A stretch of 64,000 nucleotides of DNA from Gari tellinella (taxonomy: Eukaryota; Mollusca; Bivalvia; Cardiida; Psammobiidae): contig OV277869.1 of the NCBI GenBank assembly GCA_922989275.2, forward strand, positions 19,230,189 through 19,294,188, given 5' to 3'. The notes below the pieces were generated by a model. It searched no databases, was not told the origin of the DNA, and saw only the letters and a program-made list of their open reading frames with translations. Positions 23,935 to 36,004 of this stretch are shown in pieces. Position 1 is the first letter of the stretch. Each line of letters opens with the position of its first letter. Position numbers and translations under genes: made by a program.

Positions 23935-24105
23935 ACGCAGAAAATGGCATTTTGTTTATCTGACTCGAATTATTTTGATCTGAGTGACAAACAGTTTTGA
24001 GCCTACTCAGACGCCAATTTATCCGGCGTCTGATCTGGCTCAAACCTGTTTGCAATAGAATAATAGTTTTATTGTGGATAGAACAACGTCTTTTCCACTG
24101 TAATT
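23935..24105. repeat. Family A MITE remnant in intron 6
   Basis: Hairpin core 23987-24055 (CAGACGCCAATTTATCCGGC) and right end AACGTCTTTTCCACTGTA at 24085-24102. Lies 220 bp from exon 6. Confidence 0.65.
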
Positions 24106-24327
24106 CAGGTTAAACACAAAATATGGCTACGAACTGTTTGCAATGACAACAGGGTTTAGCATAAACGCATTTTTTTTGGAAAATGGCAACGTTATATCCT
24201 CTGTATTTTATTATACTTGTCCCGAACTTTAGTTTGTAAAGAAAAGGAAAGATAACATTATTCAAACAGACGAGAGTATGTCGTTATCGTTGACGACAAT
24301 ATAGGTGTACGACAATACGAAACTCAC

Positions 24328-24498
24328 CTCAGAGGCAAAGGACAACCTCCTCATTTCTCCACCGGAAATGCCCTTTAGCCGACCGGGATCGCCTATGATG
24401 TTGTCTGAGCATTTTGTCAGCCCCAGTTCACTCATGACGTCATTCACTCTCTTGAACCGCCTTTCTTTGGTGACCTCCTGGTCCATACGCAGCAACGC
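24328..24498 (-). CDS. ABCG gene exon 6 (ABC signature)
   Basis: Fifty-seven codons, residues 222-278, phase 0 at both ends. Acceptor TTTCGACAG|GCG, donor TCTGAG|GTGAGT. Starts ALLRMDQEVT, continues with the helical subdomain VMSELGLTKCSDNIIGD, then the ABC signature GISGGEMRRLSFASE (ISGGE at 265-269), which sandwiches ATP against the partner's Walker A. Confidence 0.95.
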
Positions 24499-24799
24499 CT
24501 GTCGAAATATATGGAACATTTGTTTAACAATCAAGTGCACAGGTATAATTTGATTTAAGACTCTGATAGATTTCTATCGAACATTGATCACATCTTCTGA
24601 AATTCGATCAGCTATAAATAGATGATTCACACATATTAGGGTCATCATATTACTGTTAAACCATTTTCGCATTCAGTCCTATAATTATTTTGTTAAAATT
24701 TATAGGCATGGAAGAATCAACTTGGCGTAAATGGATTTATATACAGAGTATTCTCGTACTAGACAATTGTCTCAAGAAGACTCGTGTGCTATTAAACAC

Positions 24800-25245
24800 A
24801 CGTGATAGCTTTAGGCATGATTGAAGTCTTATAGAAAGTTTTACAAATAGATGTACATGTACCGGTAATGCAAAATTTATAAAATTGAAATGTTTGATAG
24901 AAGAAATAAAAATAACGCCTGACAAATTAACAAATTAGAATAACTGTTACAAATTGACGACACAGAAGCATTCTTACAACCGGATGTAATTATGCTGTTC
25001 TTAAAGAAGATTAATTCATGTACGAGTATACACACAATAATAAAGACATGCGTTAGCTTTAGGCATGATGGAAGTCTGACAGAAAGCTTCATAAGGAGCT
25101 TTCTAAAGTTACTCTACAAATGGATGTAATGCATTTTTATAGAAATGCCTGATAGAAGAAAGCAATGTTTGACACATTGACAAATTAAAGGCAGTGTTAC
25201 ACATTAACAACATAGAAGCATTTTTGCAAACGGATGTAATATAAA
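24800..25245. repeat. Diverged tandem duplication of about 250 bp, intron 5
   Basis: Blocks 24805-24995 and 25052-25240 share GCTTTAGGCATGAT, GAAGTCT, TTTGATAGAAGAA-like, GACAAATTA and ACATAGAAGCATT in the same order. The second copy carries an extra AGCTTCATAAGGAGCT palindrome (about 25086). Confidence 0.75.
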
Positions 25246-25481
25246 ATTGATAATATTAAATACTTAGAATGGCAGATTGCCAAAATGGACGCATTTATAA
25301 ACGAATTGCATTATGGACATTTTATGTTAACATTTTTAAAAACGAACACTTTACACCGAGACGCTGGAATTTGCAAATACATGTAATTTAGAATGAATAC
25401 AAGACATCTAATATATCGGTAGAACAGTTGACTGATTTATAAGAACTTTTTCGGATGCTACTGAACATGTTTTAGTCTTAC

Positions 25482-25671
25482 CCTAAATGTCAGGTGCTCC
25501 CTGACTGTCATTGTGGCGATAAACATGTCATCCTGTTGGACGTACGCCGAGATGTTCCGAATACCATATCCGACGTCTATTCCGTTCACTCGGATGTCAC
25601 CGGCAGCGTTTAGAGCTTGATTGTTGACACGACTGGTCAATGTGTTTAACAATGTTGTTTTACCAGAACCA
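25482..25671 (-). CDS. ABCG gene exon 5 (Walker A, Q-loop)
   Basis: Encodes residues 158-221. Acceptor CTATTACAG|TGG, donor TTTAGG|GTAAGA. Holds [10 protein letters not shown], completing Walker A with lysine 162 for ATP phosphate binding. [11 protein letters not shown] carries the Q-loop (Gln203/204) that senses nucleotide and contacts the membrane domain. TVREHLTF follows, as in all ABCG proteins. Phase 0 end. Confidence 0.95.
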
Positions 25672-26472
25672 CTGTAATAGAATTATAGTATAGAGTGTGT
25701 ATGCCACATTTAAACTCCATCACTGTCATGATGTCATCAGCTTAAAGCAAGTGTCGTCTGCCATGTTTGTCTTTTAAAAACATCAAGTACATTAAGATTG
25801 GCTTACGTAATATCGTAATAAGTGTCAGACCTTGATCAGACGCCGCGCAACGTGGCGCTTGATCGGTGTGGAAACTATTACATTGTATTAATCAATGTAC
25901 TCGAGGTAAAATAGTAAATGAGTTACATTGTAAGTTGCCATGTTAGTTCTTACTCCTTCTCTTACATTCAAAACTTCACCAGGGACAAATTACAATTAAA
26001 ACGCAAACGAAACACATTCGCAATGCAATATCATGCACAGAATAACATTTTTTCTGGAATGTCGAACGATCTATTTTAATCTGAGTGGCACACAGTTTGA
26101 AGCCTGGTCAGTTGCCGAAAAATCCTGTGCCTGCTCTGGCTCTAAAATGTTTACAACTGAAATAATTGTTTTAGCACTAACGTGTTTATGGGAAAATAAT
26201 AAAATAAGTTCCACTGCAAGCGGCAATGTCAGCTGTTTATCATCTCTACCAGTCGAACATTCACTATCTCCCTGCCGATTGGAATTTCATTAACAATTTT
26301 AAACAGAAAATCATTATTTCTAATATACAATACTTCTTAATAAAATCAAAATTTGTTTTGAAGTACAGTAAAATTTGTATAGCGACCTCTAAAAAAGATA
26401 ATATTTGAAGCATTTATCAGAGATGACTGATAGACTTCAAACCGATACCAGTCTAAAAGAATCAAACATTAC

Positions 26473-26521
26473 CTTGCTCCTATAACTGCCAATAGAGTTC
26501 CGGGTACCACATGACCATACA
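26473..26521 (-). CDS. ABCG gene exon 4 (small, start of Walker A)
   Basis: A 49-nt exon. Acceptor ATATTTCAG, donor GCAAG|GTAATG. Encodes VYGHVVPGTLLAVIGA and two nt of Ser158. PGTLLAVIGAS is the conserved strand leading into the P-loop, so the intron splits the Walker A motif after GAS. Too short for an ORF search, but recovered from splice signals and phase. Confidence 0.92.
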
Positions 26522-26588
26522 CTGAAATATACCAGTATAATACAGCGAGGAAGACATACAGATTTCATCGATCAAATTCACCGTGAGG

Positions 26589-26822
26589 TTTTCACCCCTT
26601 CACTGCCATAATGGCGTCTCTTTGAATATTGTTGTCTGCAATATAGTTTCAATCTTAGATTTAAGGCAGTTAAACCGGCGTAATTTCAAAACAAGCGGCA
26701 ATGATTTAAGGCAGTTAAGTGACGATATTTCAAAACAAGTGGCAAACAGTTTTGATCGTCTGGTCAGGATCAAAATTGTTTCCCAATGCGCTGTATGATG
26801 TCATTGAGAGTGAAAGGGTTAA
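26589..26822. mobile_element. Family B MITE in intron 3
   Basis: Left end TTTTCACCCCTTCACTGCC, right end GAGTGAAAGGGTTAA. Internal short duplication (TTTAAGGCAGTTAA twice, 26661 and 26704). The hairpin core is reduced to GTGGCAAACAGTTTTGATCG / CGATCAAAATTG-like. Confidence 0.7.
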
Positions 26823-26983
26823 CTGAAACGTAAAATGTTACGGAGCCCTCTGATCATGGTCTGCTCTGTTGTCATTTTTGCAATACTAGTCAAATGGGTA
26901 ATATCAAATTGGAAATGACTTAATTTAAAACATTTCAGGGCTAAATGAGTTATATAAACCATTGTAATATACAGTTCTCTTAC

Positions 26984-27129
26984 CATCTCTGAGAACATGT
27001 TTGGTGGGGACGGAAGGGTCTGGCCCTCTACAACAACCTCTTGATTGTGCATTGACGTAAACGTTAACGTTCTCCCATGACAACGTCACGGTTTCCAAGG
27101 AATCCACCATACTACCGTGTGCATGGTTC
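26984..27129 (-). CDS. ABCG gene exon 3
   Basis: Acceptor TTTATTTTAG|GAACC and donor GAGATG|GTAAGA. Encodes about residues 93-141, starting NHAHGSMVDS and ending PTKHVLRD. The stretch ETVTLSWENVNVYV is the usual first beta strand of an ABCG NBD. KHVLRD is the segment just before the P-loop domain, matching the White pattern KHLLKN. Confidence 0.9.
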
Positions 27130-29816
27130 CTAAAATAAAGAAACGTTAAAGTATATAAAATAAATATAAAACGACTTTTAAAAAATGAAAATACTATGTT
27201 AATCATTTTGAATTTAAAGCAGTTTACTGTCTGATCAGACACAGTGTTACACGTCGGCTGATTTGGTTCCATACTTTTTGCTATGGACACAATTGGGAAA
27301 GAATAAAGTCTTCTCCACTGTATGTCCGATACCGGCGAATGGTGAGCTATTACCAAACTTTAAGCAAAAATGTTGCACATAACAAACGGACGGAGAGACT
27401 GAAAGACGGACGGACGGAGACAAAATCAATAGCGACAACTCACTGACGTAGGCAGGGTGATCTTTAGGACAAGCGGCTGATTAAGGCAGGATAAAATATA
27501 ATGACAAAAGCTTCCATTACCTACTGTTTGGAGCCAAATAAATGGTACTCATAACAATCATGCCATCTGATCAGGTTCGTACATGTACCAGGTTACCATT
27601 TAGATTTCAACAAAGCATCATCATTTCAACTACATAATTATACATGTAGATCTAAATGTGCTGTAATTTTCCATATCTAACCCTTTCGTGACATATTTAT
27701 CGTGAGGGTTTACCCCTTTCTCGCCATTAGTGTCGTCTTCTTCAATAGTGCTGTCTGCAATAACGTTTAAAGGTTAGATTTAAGCCTGTATGTCTAATGA
27801 AATTTCTAAACGGGTATCAAACAGTTTGGGTGCTGATGGTAAACGCTCATTTTGGCGTCATTGCCAGTGAAAGGTTTCAGCAATAGTGTATGCTATTGCT
27901 TTTTACATTTGGTTTCTTTTTGCTCACATCATTTTAAGAGAAAACTTGCATTAAACCCATTAAATCTTAGTCAGACGTTTACACACGTTATTTCCTAACA
28001 ATGTTAATGTGAGGAATGCACTTGTCGTATGTAAAAATGTAGAACTAGATCCAGGGTAGTCACTGTTAGTCCTGTTTGTGATAGGTCTATGCTATATTTT
28101 CTTTTAGTTAAAACAAAAAAACAAGCAAAAAACTCTGAAACTAGTAAACAATGGATTTGACTTAAATGGAAACTAGAAAATCCCATATAAAATTTCAGGG
28201 ACTTAAGTTAGATAGAGAAGAAGTAAAACATGTACATAGTTTGAGCAGTTTTGAGCAGTTCTCAATAGTGGATGAACTCAGACTAGACCCGCTTGAATTT
28301 TATTACTTCGAAGTCGTTTAAATGGGACGCAATAGCATCTTCACCACAGACGTACAAATAAAAGATAAAAACCGATACCGAGATTTTCGACAACGGTGTT
28401 TGGGTCAAGTCAATAAGACCAAAACTATCCTATATTATTTGCCTAATTAACTGAGAACTTGTAATTCGAAAAGCTTAAATCGGACGTCATCTGTTTTTGA
28501 CTTTTAATCTTTTTTTGAGATATTGATATATCGAGTTGTCGAGGCCCATTAAATAAAGTGCTCAAAGTTCAAAACACAGCTATTGTTAAACAATGAAACC
28601 CATGTTCTGTTTTTAGTTTTGAACAATAGTGACCACAAAAAAAAACAGGTCTGAAACAAAGCAGATTGCGCCGTATGGCGTATTCTGTTCTACGTTCAGC
28701 CTACTTTAAGCTTCTACCTTCTGGGTAAAAGAAGATATTTCTTATGGAACATGTTTATGACCATATAAAATGGTTCTATTTGTCTCAGTGTAGGATTAAA
28801 CTAAAGGCACACAAGGCGTATTTATTGACTTTTTATCTTTGAGATATAGGGATGTTCATTTGTCGAACCCCAGTAGAAAGCATATGTATAGAAATAAATA
28901 GGGTGCAGAGTTCAAAACACACCAAATGCTTAAGAGGGTACTCTTATGATCGTTTGACCCAAATATTGTGTACCACATACCCCACTTGAAAGTTATCATC
29001 GCGACCTGGTTTAAACCCCCTCAATACCAAGTCGATAACAGTACATAATGTTTGCAAGCTGACGATATGACAGTGAATTTGTTAAACTTATTATGATGTC
29101 GTAACAACGGGTTGGCGTCGCATTTTATAACTCTTTCCAACACCCACTCTCCCCTCTACACAATCTCACTTTATTAAGCTATCAAGGTATGTCTATGAAG
29201 CTTTTGAAATGAGGAAGGCTGCACTGAACTACCTTAATTGATCAATGTGTATACGAGTTAGTTTTATTATCTAACCATTTACACAAATTGAACATTTAAT
29301 ATCTTTTTTTTTCAATATAAATAGCAGTTCAACCTCAAATTCTAAATATTCAAAAATGCTATCATTTAAAATACTTCTTATTATGTGCACATTTGTATGC
29401 GAGTTTGTATGCGTATGTGTCTTCTGTATGTGTATGTGTTTTGGTTGTGAGAGTGCGTGTGTGTGTGTGTGCGTGTGTGCGTGTAAGCATATGTATTAGT
29501 GTGTAGGTGTGAGCATATTTGTGTGACCACTTTTGTAATGTGAAAATATGTTGTGTGTTCCGAGGAATTTGTTAATTCAAGTAACTGAATGAATAAAGAG
29601 TTGTCTATTTATTAGAAGTTTAAGGTTTTCAACTCAGGACGAAATCGACTCAAAAATGGACGGTTGCCTTTCGCGGATACAAATGTATCATCCTTGAAAT
29701 TTTTTTTGACCATCTATTTTCATAAACTTTCCCTCATTTGTCATATCATCACTCTTGACAACCGGCAAAATTATTTTTCTCAATACTTTAAACATTCTTT
29801 AAAACGAGTCGTCAAG
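27130..29816 (-). other. Intron 2, left part
   Basis: MITE remnants about 27205-27320 and 27705-27880 (family B end TTTCTCGCCATTAG and GCCAGTGAAAGG). A GT-rich microsatellite at 29400-29530. Otherwise AT-rich DNA (27900-29400) in which I recognise no gene. Confidence 0.6.
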
Positions 29817-30290
29817 TACAGTGGCAAATACGCTATTCCTATCCATTCACCTTCCAGCTGACTTGCGGAAGGTCGGTAGTTCTACCCAGTTGTCGATTTG
29901 TGCCTGAAACAGTGCATAAAGGACTTCTGGGGTCTTCCTCCACCTATAATTAGCTGGAAGTCGCGATATGACTGAAATACTGTTGAAAGTGACGTAAAAT
30001 CAAAACATATTAAATCAAATCAAACCTATCCATTCTCGCGTTAATCTATGCGTAAGAAACGCATATTGAACGGTTAACGAACAGAGATTTTGCGATTGAT
30101 GCGCCAGTTTTCCGTTTCACGCGGATATTTTGGATCTTATTAATGAAAAAAAAACCGGGCTCTTTAAAACGTGTAAGAAACGCGTAATGAAACGGCTAGG
30201 AAACGCGTTTAACGAAACGGGTAATAAACGCATAAGAAACGCTTAAGACACGCGTAAAGTGGGTAAAAATAGCGTGTTTACCACTGTAAC
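29816..30290. mobile_element. TACAGTGG-ended element with AAACGCGT subterminal repeats
   Basis: Left TIR TACAGTGGCAAATACGCTAT, right end reading on the other strand TTACAGTGGTAAACACGCTA. About 470 bp. The right half has some eight spaced copies of GAAACGCG/AAACGCATAAG words. No ORF. The ends match family A MITEs, so one transposase type may serve both. Confidence 0.8.
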
Positions 30291-30319
30291 AACCAGCTCC
30301 TCTAGGAATGATCTCTCCC

Positions 30320-31512
30320 CCCCTCCGTCCCTCAGTCAGTATGTATATATGTTTGTCCATTGTGTATGTCTGTCTATCACTGCCTCTATCTCTGGTTATG
30401 TCTGTCTGCCCACCAGTTCATCCCTCACTCCATCTATCTACAAATGTATTTGTCTATATGTATAAGTTTATCTTTCTTTCTGTGTGTGTGTGTGTCCATC
30501 TGTCTGCATTTCTTTCTGACTATTTGTGTATGTATCTGTCTGTCTGCCTGTCCGTATGTCTGTCTGTCTATGTGTCTGTCACACGTACCCTGTCCTTCTG
30601 TGTAGATGTCTGCCTGTCTGTCTATTTGTCTGTCACACATACCCTGTCTGTCTATGAATATGTCTGCCCGTCTGTCTATTTGTCTGTCACACTGTCCGTC
30701 TTTGTATCTGTCTGCCTGTCTGTCTATTTGTCTGTCACATATGCCCTTTCTGTCTATGTATCTTTCTGTATGTATGGATGTCTGCCTGTCTGTCTGTCTA
30801 TTTGTCTCTGTCACACATATCCTGTATGTCTATGTATCTGTCTGCCCGTCTGTCCATTTGTCTGTCACACATGCCCTTTCTGTCTATGTATCTTTCTGTA
30901 TGTATGGGTGTCTGCCTGCCTGTCTGTCTATGTGTCTGTCATACATACTCTGTCTGTCTATGTGTCTGTATGTATGGATGTCTGCCTTTCTGTCTGTCTA
31001 TTTGTCTGTCACACATACCCTGGTCTGTCTATGTATATGTCTGCATGTGCGTCCATTTATCTGTCACACATACTCTGTCTGTCTATGTATCTTTCTGTCT
31101 GCCTGCCTGTCTGTCTATTTGTCTGTCATACATACCCTGTCTGTCTATGTATCTTTCTGTATGTCTGTCTGTCTGTCTGCCTGTCCGTCTATTTATCTGT
31201 CACATATACCCTGACTGTCTATTTATATGTCTGTCTGTCTGTCTTTTTGTATATAATACATTCCCTGTCTGTCAATGTATCTGTCTGTCTGTCTGCCTGC
31301 AAATCTGTCTATTTGTCTGTCACACATACTCTTTCCTTATGTGTACCTGTTTGCCTGTCTGTTTATTTGCCTGCACACATGCCCTTTCTGTCTATGTATT
31401 TTTCTGTATTTCTGTCTGTCTGTCTGCCTGTCTGTCCGCCTGTCCTCCCGTACATATATCCATCCTTCCATCCATCCATCGGTCCGACTGTCTGTCTGTC
31501 CATCTCAGCCAT
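30320..31512. repeat. 1.2-kb TCTG/TCTATTTG minisatellite in intron 2
   Basis: Higher-order repeats of TGTCTGTCTATTTGTCTGTC, then CACACATACCC, then TGTCTGTCTATGTATCTGTC, mixed with plain TGTC runs. No stop codons occur over 450 codons on the + strand because the repeat lacks TAA/TAG/TGA in that frame; it reads as CLSVCLSV. Not a gene. Confidence 0.95.
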
Positions 31513-31707
31513 TAATGTATCTATTTACCTTAAAACTCTGCGACTGATCTTGCTTCAAATTGTTTGTAATCTCAGATCTTACAAATGCATTCCGTTAAAG
31601 CTTTTAACGTGTAATACTCTATACGATGCATGCATATATACACACAAACTCAATGCAAGTTTCAAATAGAACGATTCAAGGAAACACAACAGAAAACCTA
31701 AACCTAC

Positions 31708-31851
31708 GTCACATAGTTTTTGTGTCCTGGACGAGAAACGTGTTTTCCAATCTCCTTTCCGTCCTCAATCGTAAATACTCCATTGTCAACCCCGTCCTTC
31801 GATAAAGAATAAGAAGTCATTATGTACACAATTTCTCCTCTTTTCAGATCA
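31708..31851 (-). CDS. ABCG gene exon 2
   Basis: Completes codon 45 (Ser), then 47 codons beginning DLKRGEIVYI and ending GHKNYV plus two nt. Donor GAC|GTAGGT. The acceptor TTCGTAG has a poor pyrimidine tract but is the only nearby AG that joins exon 1 in phase and keeps the frame open. The nearer AG at 31800 gives stops. A MITE end lies about 15 bp upstream of the acceptor. Cytosolic linker ahead of the NBD; the exact start is the least certain boundary in the gene. Confidence 0.68.
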
Positions 31852-31865
31852 CTACGAATTTAAGA

Positions 31866-32112
31866 TAGTTTTACAAAAACGTACGGAAGGCGGTATTCTT
31901 TCCCGTTGTAAACGTAACTCAAAATGAAGGAATTAAATGATGAAAATTGCAATATTTTGAGACTATTCAACAGTTCATTTTTACAGTGTGGCAAACAGTT
32001 TAGAGCCAGATCAGACGACGGGTCACCCGGTATCGGATCATGCTCCAAACTATTTGCAAAGGAATTTAATGATGCTTTTGTATGGAAAGAATACCGTTTT
32101 CTCCACTGTATG
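31866..32112. mobile_element. Family A MITE adjoining exon 2 acceptor
   Basis: Left end decayed (GGCGGTATTCTTTCCCGTT at 31889), hairpin core 31987-32060 (CAGACGACGGGTCACCCGGT), right end CCGTTTTCTCCACTGTA. The left edge is about 15 bp from the exon 2 splice acceptor. Confidence 0.75.
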
Positions 32113-32699
32113 TTAGCAACACTTGTACATGTACATGTATTCCGTTCTACATATCATCCAAAAGTTGTCCCAGATAGTCCTTGCGGAAATCGCTTTGGTA
32201 TATATTGCTTCCTAGATAATCCTTGATAACACGCTGACCGCGGTCACTACTACACTACTATGTTGACCGAGCAATGTTTACTTTTCTTCTGTATCCATAC
32301 TTACTACTATTATAAGTCTCTGCCTGTTACTGCACATTGAGCGACTTTTATAGACTTACGCACAACCCTTATCAGTCTACTTTTAATAAAACCTCTCCCC
32401 AACGACACTCAAAACAAACATGAATGCTTGGTGATACGTTTTGTAGCCTAATAAAGGACGAAAGTAAAACAGAAAGTTACTTCCGGAACTAAACGCAAAA
32501 TGCAAGTGTGGGTCTCAATCAGACATTATTTTTAATAAAGGCCATTGTAGTGATCTAAACTGTTCGCCAACTATATTGTTTCTCCAGAACGTTGATCCCT
32601 TACAAATCAGACTAAAAACAACTACATGTAGTCAGTGTTTAAAATGTTGACTCTTTGGAAGTGCGTTCTCATAATAACATATGATAAAGAACAATTATG

Positions 32700-35300
32700 T
32701 CAAATGGGGTGTACTCTGATCAGAGAGCAAATCAGAGATCCCTTTTATCTGGGTCTGCATCGTTTCTAAATGGCATATAACATAAAGGTGTGGACTGCAA
32801 TGTGTCAAAAAGTGGAACCAATCACATGATGCAACATTTTACAGTGACACACACTATTTGAAATGTATGGACATTCGCTTGTACTCCATGAGTAGGAGCA
32901 GATGTAATATGTGCCATGTTACAGAAGAAAAGACGTTATTTTTTCCCGTTTAAACGCAAACAAAACGCAAACGCAGTGCACTGTGTAAAAATACAACTTT
33001 TTGTTTGAAAACAGTTTGGAGCCTGGTCAGACGCCGGGTTACCCGGCGTCTAATCAGGCTCCAAACTGTTTGCAATGATAATGATAGTTTTAGCGTAAAC
33101 AGGTTTATTGGGGATATCATCTTCTTGTAGATAAAGGAATTTCATGCAAACGCAAATCAATAACATTAAAAAAATGCAACATTTTCTTGTTATCTGAGTG
33201 CCAAACACAATGAAGCCAGACCAGACGACGGGCCACCCGATTTCGGATCTAGCTTTAAACTGTTTAGAGTTGATACACAGTAATGCCCCTCGATCTAATA
33301 TTAGGTCTAAATGTTTAGATAAAAGGTAGGTTACACCTTAAAGCAAGGCAATTGATTAACAAAAAGCTTATAAAGGAGCTTTTTATTTTACTTTCACTTT
33401 GTTTCAAGCCGTCAAAAGAGGTTTAAATGTATATAAATGAATAGATAAAATGCAGGTAGCAGCGTAAAGCAATGTGAGCTTTCTGTTTTACATTCACCTT
33501 GCTTTAAGCAGTCACTGGCTAAATTCAACAAAATCTAGTGTTCGTACTAGAGAGACTTTGTTGTAATGTTGTTTTTAAGCGTAAACGCACTTATTGGGGA
33601 AAATAGATTAAAGTATATAATCAGAATTGTCAATAAACTATCATTTTCTCAATTTCACTGTAATGCGTTTGCGTTTCGTTTGCGTTTAAACGGGAACGAA
33701 TAACGTCCTCTCCACTGTACCTATAACACACCCTTATCACGGCCAATGTTCCTTCAACTCCTTGACAACACAGGTATGGTCCCTACAGATAATATTGGTG
33801 ATTTACAGTTTATCGTGTTTTAACCAACCACCCGTTATGGTTGCTATGTTCAGTATTTAATACATGTGGTTGCAAAATGCAGGATAAAACAATGCGAAAA
33901 GGGTATTACTTCTATTCTAAATAAGCAGTAACTTGTCTTAAGAGATCCACACGTTACATCACTTAGTTATCATCCAGTACAAAGGTGAATGTGCATTTAA
34001 CCCATTTGTGCCATATAGGTGACATAGGCAAACAATGTAGACTCTGATCAGATGCGGCGTAGGAATTTCAATATAAAAAAAAACGAAAATGAAAACTAGA
34101 CCAGGAACCCCTTTCATAAAAAATTGACAGACCCAGTATGCGTATAAGCATGAAATAATCCATTGGGTGGTTATACTTGCATTTAGCAGTCATTGGTCTT
34201 TTTTCCTCTTTAAGGATACTTCCCCGCTATTAACAGGGCAAATTCCTGAGGTAAAGCTTAAAACTTATATAATATATAAAAATTGTCCTGGCTTACATTT
34301 GCCCTGCATTAAGCTGTCACCATATTAAATGCATACTTTTAGAGTGACAACTTAACGTACGTTTGCAGGAGCCCTCTGGTCAGGGTCTGCATTGTTTGTC
34401 ATTTTACAGTTACGAGTATACTGTTAAAATCAACCCACAGTTGTCAATAATGGACTTAACTTGAGTAGAAATAGGAATCGACCCCATGCGGTTTTGATAT
34501 AGGGACGGGTGAGTAAATACCGTAAAGACAGATATCAGAGTGCAAAAGGCCGATAGAATTCTGCTTTACAAACATGTGTATCTCTTTTTAAAGCACCCAA
34601 CAATCTGTAGCACGGTGGTCAATGTATGTTTGTACAGTCATCATATAGTTCACGTATTAAATCCCAAACAGTTTGGATTCTGATCGGAATGGCCATTTTT
34701 GGAACAACAGAAGACGTGCAAACGAGAAGACGACATTATGGAGAAGACGACAGTGTATTGAACATTATCATTTACTTTCTCGCCAGAGGGGAGCACGTTC
34801 TTTCTCCTTTAAACGAAAACGAAACGCAAAGGTAGTGCACTAACGTGTTGAAAATGACAACCTTTTGGCAATTCTGACTGTTTTTTTTAACTGAATGGCA
34901 AACAGTTCCATCAAACGTCTGATTTGGCTCTAACTTTTCGAAATGGAAATAATAGTCAACATAAAGGCGTTTATGAGGGAAAGAATAACGTCGTCTCCAC
35001 TATATTTCAATGGCAGACAGTTTTGAGCCTAATCAGACTCAGAAGACTAAACTGTATGCAGCTGATGAATTGTTTAGCTCTTTACCCCCATAGCCTGTTT
35101 CTACTTCTGAATATATGTGATTACTTTAAGCAGGTTGAAGGTAAAGCAGAATGTGCCTTAAGGCATTTTCTGCTTTACTTTCAGCCTGCTTTAAGCTTTT
35201 ATCTGCTACAATATAGAATATATTTCTTATGGTTTTTATTTGTGACAGTATAAATTGGAACTTTTTTCTCCATTAGAGGAATTAATAAAAGGCGTTAAAA
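32700..35300. repeat. Intron 1 MITE cluster
   Basis: Family A elements at about 32917-33132 (perfect hairpin 33006-33072), 33135-33265, 33500-33719 and 34776-35005. A family C remnant at 33998-34175. Variant hairpin pieces at 32715-32765 and 34365-34402. A palindrome CTTTAAGCAGG...CCTGCTTTAAG at 35130-35193. Confidence 0.75.
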
Positions 35301-36004
35301 GTCGTATGTATGGGGGAAAGGGTTATATTAAGCACAAAACACACTATTCTTTATACGCTGTATTTGACAGCTTAGAATAAATGTATGTGGTTTTATGTAT
35401 ACTTTTATGTACATTTGTACTTGCGTATACGTAATAAAGTGTCTCTTATCTGGGCAGGAAATTTAATATTTCCAAACACAAAAGAACCACAAATATGCGT
35501 TCCAGTTTTTTAACCAGATTTTCATACATGTAAGTGAGGACTATGCAGTTACTGTATTCTTTTCCGAAAAAGAGCGTTGTTTAATTGTAAACTGTAAACA
35601 CTTTGGAGCCAGACCAGACGCCGGAAAACTCAGCGTCCGGTAAGTTTTCAAACGGTAGGCCTTTCAGATAGAAGAATTACCGTTTTTAAAAGTGTCGAAA
35701 GAGATGACGTTTTCTACATTACATTGTGTTTTGTTTCGTTCAGATGTACAAGAACAAGATTTTCACCACTGTAAATCGACCGTAGTGTAGTGCGTCCCAG
35801 AATAAAACCATAAAACCAGCAATTCATAACTAGGGGTCGTAAATCGATCGGAAAACTGTGTTTACTTATTAAAGGTACCCTTATTATGCTACACACGACT
35901 TGACTACCTTTTGTAAACAGCTTGGATCAAGATCAGACGACGCGTTACGCGCCATCTGACGTGGATCAAACCTGTTTGACATTCATATCTAAATTTTGGT
36001 CAGT

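Noticed and set aside
24305..24553. 82-codon + strand ORF
   Set aside because: It is antisense to ABCG exon 6, which has the ABC signature on the other strand.
30308..31669. 453-codon ORF rich in CLSVCLSV on the + strand
   Set aside because: It is the translation of a TGTC/TCTA minisatellite. Two other frames are also long and open, and the sequence has no domain structure.
31800..31801. Alternative exon 2 acceptor at ATCGAAG
   Set aside because: Joining exon 1 there shifts the frame and reaches a stop within the exon; the upstream AG at 31853-31852 keeps both phases.
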